A stretch of 64,000 nt of DNA from NCBI GenBank assembly GCA_905221605.1, contig CAJNDS010002198.1, positions 414,176 to 478,175 on the forward strand, in the 5' to 3' direction. This DNA is from Symbiodinium natans. Its lineage: Eukaryota > Sar > Dinophyceae > Suessiales > Symbiodiniaceae. The number at the start of each line of letters is the position of its first letter. Within the stretch, counting starts at the first letter, position 1. Shown here piece by piece: positions 58,618-64,000 of the stretch. The notes beneath the pieces are model-generated. The model searched no databases and was not told the DNA's origin. It was given only the letters and a program-made list of their open reading frames with translations. The position numbers were made by a program, and so were the translations under genes.

Positions 58618-61600
58618 TTACAGATCCTCTTTGTCGATCTCGGCTGTCGGCTCCTTGGCCTCACTTCCTTTGGCCTTTTTCTTTTCTTCCTTCTTTGCCT
58701 TCTTCTCTTCCTTCTTTGCCTTCTTTCTCTCTTCACGCTCCTTTCTCCTTTCTTCTCTTTTGATCTTCTTGATGTTCTCCTTCGCTTGCTTCTTCTTCGC
58801 TTCTTCATCGCTCGTTTGGACTTCTTCGACACTCGGTCCTGGCGTTTCCGGCTCCTTTCTCTTCTTGAGCGTCTCCATCCCCCATTGGGGATTCGGTGGC
58901 ATTCCTTTTGGCTCGGCAGGCCTTTCGCTTGTGTCTATCATCTTCTGGAGTTCTTCGCTAACTTCCATTGCTCCTGCCCTTTCCTTTTCTGCCTTGGCCT
59001 TGTCTTCATTTGCTTGGCCTTGCTTTTGGTACCAGCATCTTTGGTGGGTATGGCTTCCCCACCCCGTGTACTCTGTCGGGTTCTTGCTCGTGTACCAGCA
59101 CCACTTGCACCATAGGCCACGGTTCTCCTTCTTTCGCCACTCAGCACTTGGAACCTTTCCCGCTGTCTCTCTTGCCAGCTCCAGCATTGACTGGCAGTCT
59201 ACAGCTCGGTGCGGGCCTTTGCAGAAAAAGCATCCTGCCGGGCGTTTTCCGGTCTCCTTCTCGTCTCGGGTGCTTTTTTCCCCTGACTTCAAAAGCCACC
59301 TTGGGTTGACCTTGCTCAGGTCTTCCTCTCTCTTTTTCTCCTTTCCTTCACCTTCATCCTTCTTCTCTTCGATGGCATCATCAACTTGCACAACTTCTGC
59401 CATCTCCTTGCGTAGCTTCAATGGCTTTGGCATTGCCTTCGTCTTCACCTGCCTTTCCGAGCCTGCAGCCATTGACTCTGCCTCGCTGGCTCCTTCGGCC
59501 ATCTTCCTTTTGCGCATTCGCTCGAGTAAGGACACTCTCGGTCTTTCTTCGAAAATTCGACCGTAGTCTGGCGATGCTTCCACCAAACACTTCATCACTT
59601 CTTCACTTGTCTCTGCAAGCATCCTTACCACGCTCAGCATTCTTCTTGAGTGCTTGAACTCATTGTACTCCGCCAAATGTCCCTCAGCTTCCTTCTTCTT
59701 CTTCTGCATCGTGGACTTAAGGCTTTTGCACTCTTCCATCATCTTCTCGATCTCGCGGTACTTTTCGCCATATGCCCGTTCGGCATCTTCCGCTTCCTTT
59801 TCTGCGTTGACGACATCTTCGTACATCAACTCGTCCGAGTCCTTCTCATCTTCTTCTTGCTCCTTCAGGGCTGCCAACCATTGTTGCACCCTTGTTCCAT
59901 ATCCCGTTGGGATCTTCACGACTGGGTTCTCCATCGTCTCCTTGAACTCTTGGAACATTCTTTGCGTAGCTTCGGACCTTACGGCGTCGCCATCGATCCC
60001 TGTCTCTTCGAGCATCTTCGCTCCCCTTTCGTCCAGCTGCATTGAGCTTAAGATCGTTGGCCATAGGCCTTCCTTTGCCAGGAGGACGTATCTTCCATCG
60101 TCTTCGGTCTTCTCGGCCTCTTCCTCCTTTTTTTCTTCCTCTTCCTTTCCTCCTTTGTCTGCTTTCTCAGGCGCTTCTTCCTGACCCTTGACTTCTTCCT
60201 GGTCCTTGACTTCTTCCTGGTCCTTGACTTCTTCCTGGTCCTTGACTTCTTCCTGGTCCTTGACTTCTTCCTGGTTCTTGACTTCTTCCTGGTTCTTGAC
60301 TTCTTCCTGGTCCTTGTCTTCTTTCTGGTCCTTTTCTGCTTTCTCCTCCTTTTTCTCGTCGCTCGAACTTGACTCGCTTGAAGATGACTCGCTTGCAGAG
60401 TCACTGCACGACGAATCCTTCTCCTTTTTCTTTTCTTTCTTCTCTTTCTTCTCCTCCTTTGGCTCTTCAGCCTTTTCTTCTTCTTTTGGAGCATTCTCCA
60501 GTAACTTCCTTCTGTTCTCCTCAGCTCCAATCCTCATTTCCTTTAGCTCTTCCACCTTCTCTTCCATCATTTGTTCGTGAGTCTTCTCTCCTTCCATCGT
60601 TCTCTTTTCTACCTTCTTTTCTCTTCTTCCTACTTGCTTGAGCAAGAGAACGGCTGCGGGATAAACTGTGCAACAAACCATGCATGTCACACAACCAATC
60701 ATGATACACATGACTATTCCCGGTCCTTGATCTTCTTCCTTGGCTTTCTTGGCTTCTCCCATTCCTATCAACACAGCCATCGTTACAGCTTGTATGATCT
60801 TCGCTAATCGTTCATCGTCCATTCGCCGGCCATTGCCACTTCGGCCATTGCCGCTCGTTCTTCGCACTTGCACATTTCTTTCAACTTCTTCTTGGTCCAC
60901 AAACTCTCCTACATATCCGAGGCTTGCCATGTACTTCCGGATCTTGTCTTTGCTTAAGCTCTTTGTTCCCAGATCAGCTGGGTTGTCCTTTCCTTTGATC
61001 GCTTTGATGATCAACCTCGGGATACTCTGGATCCATAACAGATCAACGTCGAGATGACGGGCTTTCCCCAGTCCTTTCCGAGCAATCAGTTGTCTCGAAC
61101 TGCTCGAATCTGAATACATTACCATCTTTGGTTCTTTTCCGAGGATTCTCGTTAACAGTGCCTTTAGAAACACTCCTTCAGAAAGTATTGACGTTGCGGC
61201 GATAGTCTCCGCTTCGCATGAGCTGAGAGCTATGCTCTTCTGCCGCTTGCTCTGAAAATGAATCAGATTTCCATTCAGCATGATCGCTCCACACGACACA
61301 CTTTGCCTCGACTCTCTATCGGCTGCCCAATCGGAATCCGTCACTATCTCCAACAGTGACTCTTGCTCATAGACATTTCTCTCGACTTCTTCATCTTTTC
61401 TCTCATTTCGCTCTTCGATGAAACTTCTTCCTGGGTAGCTCTTCTTGTGTATCAGCGACACGTCGGGTGTTCCTTTCAGGTACTTCGCAGCATGCCTTAG
61501 CAGTTCCATGTCTGCTTCCACAGGCGCTGCTAGCTTCGTTGAAAGTTTCTTCAGCACATACATCAGATCGGGCCGTTCTGGCGCTAAGTACAACAGTATA

Positions 61601-64000
61601 CCTACACCTTTCCTGTAGGTGTGGTGATCCGCTTCCGATAGCGGTTCCATTCCTCCTTTCTTCGCTTGCATTGCCCTTCCATTGTCCGCTGGGCATGGCA
61701 ATTTCTTTGGATAGGAATTTTCCAACTCCAACACTTCGGTCAATCCTTCGATGTACTTGGAATTCATCGTGATCTCAACGTCTCCATCGTTCACTGCGCT
61801 GAATCCTCTCTTCAGAAAACTCATTGAGCCTTCTTGTTCTCGCAACGGTCCTTCGACCTTGATCTTCAACTTCTTCTTTCTCAGAAACTCGATCAATCCT
61901 TGGAACTCTTTCTCAGTCGCGTACAGTTCCATGTCGTCAACGTGTGATAACACAACCATTCCAGCTTTTCCTTTTTCTTGTCTCCTGTAAAACAAAGCTG
62001 GTAGTCCTTCGTCGGACTTGAGTCCATACTCTTCGAGGTATCCTTTCAGCTTGTTGAACCATGCGCTTGATCCTATCCGTTGTCCTGGCAACGTGAATCC
62101 GAGTTCATAGTACTTTCCATCGACTTCGACGACTGTTGGTTCTTCTTGTTCTACCATCAAGTAGGCATCTCCTACATCGATGCTTCCAAGGATGTGGTCG
62201 TTCGACGACACAAACATTGCTGAGAGTAACTTCACTGTGCTCGCAACTCCCGTTGGAGAAAATAACGATGCGATGTCAGTTGACCCCAACCATTTAAACT
62301 CGCGGGCAACTAACCGGCCACGCCGTTGCCATTCATTGTCTCGATGCCTCCAATCGTAGACAACTTTGGTTGAAAGGTACTTGTAGTTGCTCACACTCGT
62401 GCCTTCAGGCAGCTCTTTCAAGACTTTCATCTCTGTGAGTCGGCTTATCTCGTGCTCTCTTGACACAACGTCGACCTTCGTCAACTCGCCTTCGTCCAAC
62501 TTCGGAGGTCCATCTTCGAACTTGTTTGACCACCTTGGCATGCTTTCCTCGAACTCTTCGTCTTCTCCGAGTTCTGAGCTTCTTTCCTCTTCAGGCTCTT
62601 CAAACTCGACTTCGAGTCCTTCAAACTCTTCCAACTCTACCTCTTCGTCATCGTGGTACTTCGGCAAATCTTTCCTGAGGAATGACGCAACTTCTTGTAC
62701 ACTTCTTGTGGCCATTATCCTTCTTACCGTTCCTGAGGGTTCTCCTCTTTGGATCTTCTCAGGTCTTTCTTCAACTTTTCCGCTTCCTTCGTCGACTCTC
62801 GGCCTTGTGGCTTCAGGTTCTTCTGCGGCTGCTCCTTCGAGCTCTCTTTTGCTCGTGCCTTCCGGCTCTTCTTCCTCGGCTTCACCCGAGGTCATACTTG
62901 CTTCATCTCTTTTCCTTGCCGCTGCTCCTTTCCTGCTACTTGCTTCAGAACTTCTTTGGCCTTCGCCGGGATCTTCGTCATTGTCATCATCATCACTTGT
63001 CGGTGGATCAGACGCCATTGCGTCGCTCGGTCTTTCCGACGCTGTCGGGCTATACTGCGGCGTCTCCAGACCAACTGCTGGAGTTCTCGGGACTTGTACG
63101 GGCGGTCCTTCGATCGGCGCCACTTCGATTCCACTCGATGGCGGTAGCCTCTTCGGCTGCTTCGACCGTCCTGTCAACTGCTCTTGGCTATGATTCCACG
63201 GCGTTCCGCATGCATTTGCCAATGTCTCCACGTCGAACGTTGGCGAACATTGTCTCATTGTCCGACTTTTGATGATTCCGCTTCGTGTACTCACCAGATT
63301 CATGTTTGAAACCATGTCCTTTCCAACGAAGATTCCTTTCTTCCATGCTTCACCTTTCTCTTTCGTTTTCGGTAGTGGTTTCGCCACAACCACACTACCC
63401 CATGGTACCAAAGTTCCTTTGTACTCACGGTCAAATACCAACTCGAATGGGGTCTTCCCCTGTTGAACAACAAACCTGTTCAACAAGAACGCTGCATGTC
63501 TCGGTGCCCATGGATACAGTGTACTTTCGCTCGTGATTTTCACTTTCGCTTCCTTTTCAACTCCATACACCAAAGTCTTCGATAAATTTCTCACTGTTTG
63601 TACCCATCTTTCAACTTGCGCTCCTTGGTGTGTGTCTGGTGCCACATCTTGAATCTCTGTTTCAAGTTTCTGCATCTTTCTTATCGCTTGCACTTTCTTC
63701 CTCAATGCAATCATCGCTGGTTCGGTGTCCGTTCTCAGGATCACTTTTGGCTGCATTAGCATCAGTACTCTACAAACTTCTTCTACCAGATAGTTCGTGA
63801 CTTCCTTGCTTTGAACTGGAATTGCATGGACAAACTTTGTCTCTTGATCCACCATGACCAAACTTATGCACAATGCATCTTTCACATCTTTCGCATCTTC
63901 TTCGTTCCTTGTTCCTGTGAACTTGAAATCCATGCTTACCAACGATGCTTCATACTTCTTCTCTGTCACTTTGAAATCATCTTCTCTACTTCTTGTTGCC
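58618..64000 (-). CDS. pol: Ty1/copia polyprotein: integrase, RT, RNase H, with long C-terminal extension (5' end outside window)
   Basis: The frame is open to the right edge, so gag and protease lie outside. Numbering from 63969: integrase core at about 10-130 with D14 (SMDFKF), D81 (LRTDTEPA) and E120 (AQVERW); acidic linker 300-500; copia reverse transcriptase 525-800 with VSNYKYLSTKVV, SPTGVASTVKLL, GSIDVGDAYL and VLSHVDDM (HVDD instead of YVDD); RNase H 870-1000 with VTDSDWAAD, HFQSKRQKSIALSSCEAE and DNPADLGTK. After about 1025 comes an unusual extension to 1783: two hydrophobic segments (IIQAVTMAVLIGM, IVMCIMIGCVTCMVCCTVYP), Ser and Glu/Lys-rich repeats, coiled coil, CFFCKGPHRAVDC, CKWCWYTS...HTHQRCW, and a Lys-rich tail. 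No stop or frameshift, so possibly active. Confidence 0.85.
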   Translation of the reverse strand, partial: ATRSREDDFKVTEKKYEASLVSMDFKFTGTRNEEDAKDVKDALCISLVMVDQETKFVHAIPVQSKEVTNYLVEEVCRVLMLMQPKVILRTDTEPAMIALRKKVQAIRKMQKLETEIQDVAPDTHQGAQVERWVQTVRNLSKTLVYGVEKEAKVKITSESTLYPWAPRHAAFLLNRFVVQQGKTPFELVFDREYKGTLVPWGSVVVAKPLPKTKEKGEAWKKGIFVGKDMVSNMNLVSTRSGIIKSRTMRQCSPTFDVETLANACGTPWNHSQEQLTGRSKQPKRLPPSSGIEVAPIEGPPVQVPRTPAVGLETPQYSPTASERPSDAMASDPPTSDDDDNDEDPGEGQRSSEASSRKGAAARKRDEASMTSGEAEEEEPEGTSKRELEGAAAEEPEATRPRVDEGSGKVEERPEKIQRGEPSGTVRRIMATRSVQEVASFLRKDLPKYHDDEEVELEEFEGLEVEFEEPEEERSSELGEDEEFEESMPRWSNKFEDGPPKLDEGELTKVDVVSREHEISRLTEMKVLKELPEGTSVSNYKYLSTKVVYDWRHRDNEWQRRGRLVAREFKWLGSTDIASLFSPTGVASTVKLLSAMFVSSNDHILGSIDVGDAYLMVEQEEPTVVEVDGKYYELGFTLPGQRIGSSAWFNKLKGYLEEYGLKSDEGLPALFYRRQEKGKAGMVVLSHVDDMELYATEKEFQGLIEFLRKKKLKIKVEGPLREQEGSMSFLKRGFSAVNDGDVEITMNSKYIEGLTEVLELENSYPKKLPCPADNGRAMQAKKGGMEPLSEADHHTYRKGVGILLYLAPERPDLMYVLKKLSTKLAAPVEADMELLRHAAKYLKGTPDVSLIHKKSYPGRSFIEERNERKDEEVERNVYEQESLLEIVTDSDWAADRESRQSVSCGAIMLNGNLIHFQSKRQKSIALSSCEAETIAATSILSEGVFLKALLTRILGKEPKMVMYSDSSSSRQLIARKGLGKARHLDVDLLWIQSIPRLIIKAIKGKDNPADLGTKSLSKDKIRKYMASLGYVGEFVDQEEVERNVQVRRTSGNGRSGNGRRMDDERLAKIIQAVTMAVLIGMGEAKKAKEEDQGPGIVMCIMIGCVTCMVCCTVYPAAVLLLKQVGRREKKVEKRTMEGEKTHEQMMEEKVEELKEMRIGAEENRRKLLENAPKEEEKAEEPKEEKKEKKEKKKEKDSSCSDSASESSSSESSSSDEKKEEKAEKDQKEDKDQEEVKNQEEVKNQEEVKDQEEVKDQEEVKDQEEVKDQEEVKGQEEAPEKADKGGKEEEEKKEEEAEKTEDDGRYVLLAKEGLWPTILSSMQLDERGAKMLEETGIDGDAVRSEATQRMFQEFKETMENPVVKIPTGYGTRVQQWLAALKEQEEDEKDSDELMYEDVVNAEKEAEDAERAYGEKYREIEKMMEECKSLKSTMQKKKKEAEGHLAEYNEFKHSRRMLSVVRMLAETSEEVMKCLVEASPDYGRIFEERPRVSLLERMRKRKMAEGASEAESMAAGSERQVKTKAMPKPLKLRKEMAEVVQVDDAIEEKKDEGEGKEKKREEDLSKVNPRWLLKSGEKSTRDEKETGKRPAGCFFCKGPHRAVDCQSMLELARETAGKVPSAEWRKKENRGLWCKWCWYTSKNPTEYTGWGSHTHQRCWYQKQGQANEDKAKAEKERAGAMEVSEELQKMIDTSERPAEPKGMPPNPQWGMETLKKRKEPETPGPSVEEVQTSDEEAKKKQAKENIKKIKREERRKEREERKKAKKEEKKAKKEEKKKAKGSEAKEPTAEIDKEDL
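60183..60322 (-). repeat. 18 bp tandem repeat within the copia extension
   Basis: About eight copies of an 18 bp unit (plus strand CTTGACTTCTTCCTGGTC), encoding the hexapeptide KDQEEV or KNQEEV on the minus strand. In-frame length makes copy-number change tolerable. Confidence 0.93.

Noticed and set aside
58460-59566. 368-codon plus-strand frame rich in Ser, Phe and Leu
   Set aside because: It is the antisense of the Glu/Lys-rich copia extension; codon bias forces an open antisense frame. The same applies to 59650-60640 and 62387-63272.

Overview
The window looks like nuclear DNA of a dinoflagellate, most likely a Symbiodiniaceae-type alga. This is inferred from four things: the plant/dinoflagellate telomere heptamer TTTAGGG/CCCTAAA used throughout as an interspersed repeat; genes split into many 40-120 nt exons; splice donors that include GC and GA as well as GT, with short direct repeats across intron ends; and protein families typical of these genomes (SHQW-ankyrin proteins, FNIP repeats, Ty1/copia and LINE elements). 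No bacterial operon, tRNA, rRNA or CRISPR was seen.

Region 1 (1 to about 31.5 kb) looks at first like subtelomeric junk: dozens of TTTAGGG or CCCTAAA tracts in both orientations, with 50-400 bp islands between them. Read on the minus strand, many islands are coding exons. The clearest gene runs from 31480 down to 23104 and encodes an SHQW-type domain followed by ankyrin repeats; exon joins such as LLEHG/ADMNDV and MCA/FLGHNEALRLL rebuild canonical ankyrin repeats across heptamer-bearing introns. A second gene, about 18.7 down to 15.6 kb, carries a HAD-type phosphatase-fold domain (FLDLDGVLN, then VLGRTP, then WLQ/EHPEV, then VILDDRD) in the right order. About 20 more exon-like islands lie between 0.2 and 22.2 kb. 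For most of the better-supported exons the heptamers to the left are CCCTAAA and those to the right TTTAGGG, so in the sense strand introns tend to start G-rich and end C-rich. That is the most unusual feature of the window.

Region 2 (31.5 to 41 kb) holds unrecognised minus-strand coding pieces including a membrane segment, a roughly 240 bp tandem repeat, a TCAGAAA-rich palindromic tract, the gag gene of a Ty1/copia-like element with a CCHC knuckle, and the endonuclease and zinc-finger part of a LINE.

Region 3 (41 to 53.7 kb) is a mosaic of duplicated blocks: a 960 bp block present twice, a 370 bp block present three times, and a block of about 1.0-1.65 kb present three times. Several of their junctions lie in (CA)n tracts, one of which is 410 bp long. 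Inside the mosaic are a Ser/Thr-linker gene broken by heptamer tracts and an FNIP-repeat array with 66 bp units and a five-unit higher-order repeat.

Region 4 (53.9 to 64 kb) is mobile DNA on the minus strand: a 5'-truncated LINE (reverse transcriptase plus RNase H, one frameshift) followed by a broken reading frame with a kinase-like domain; and a Ty1/copia polyprotein (integrase, reverse transcriptase, RNase H) that runs off the right edge and carries an extra C-terminal extension of about 760 residues with membrane segments, an E/K-rich 18 bp repeat, coiled coil and two Cys/His clusters.

Limits: exon coordinates were found by eye from codon continuity and AG borders; most are good to a few bases, those marked approximate are not. 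No alignment or database search was run.
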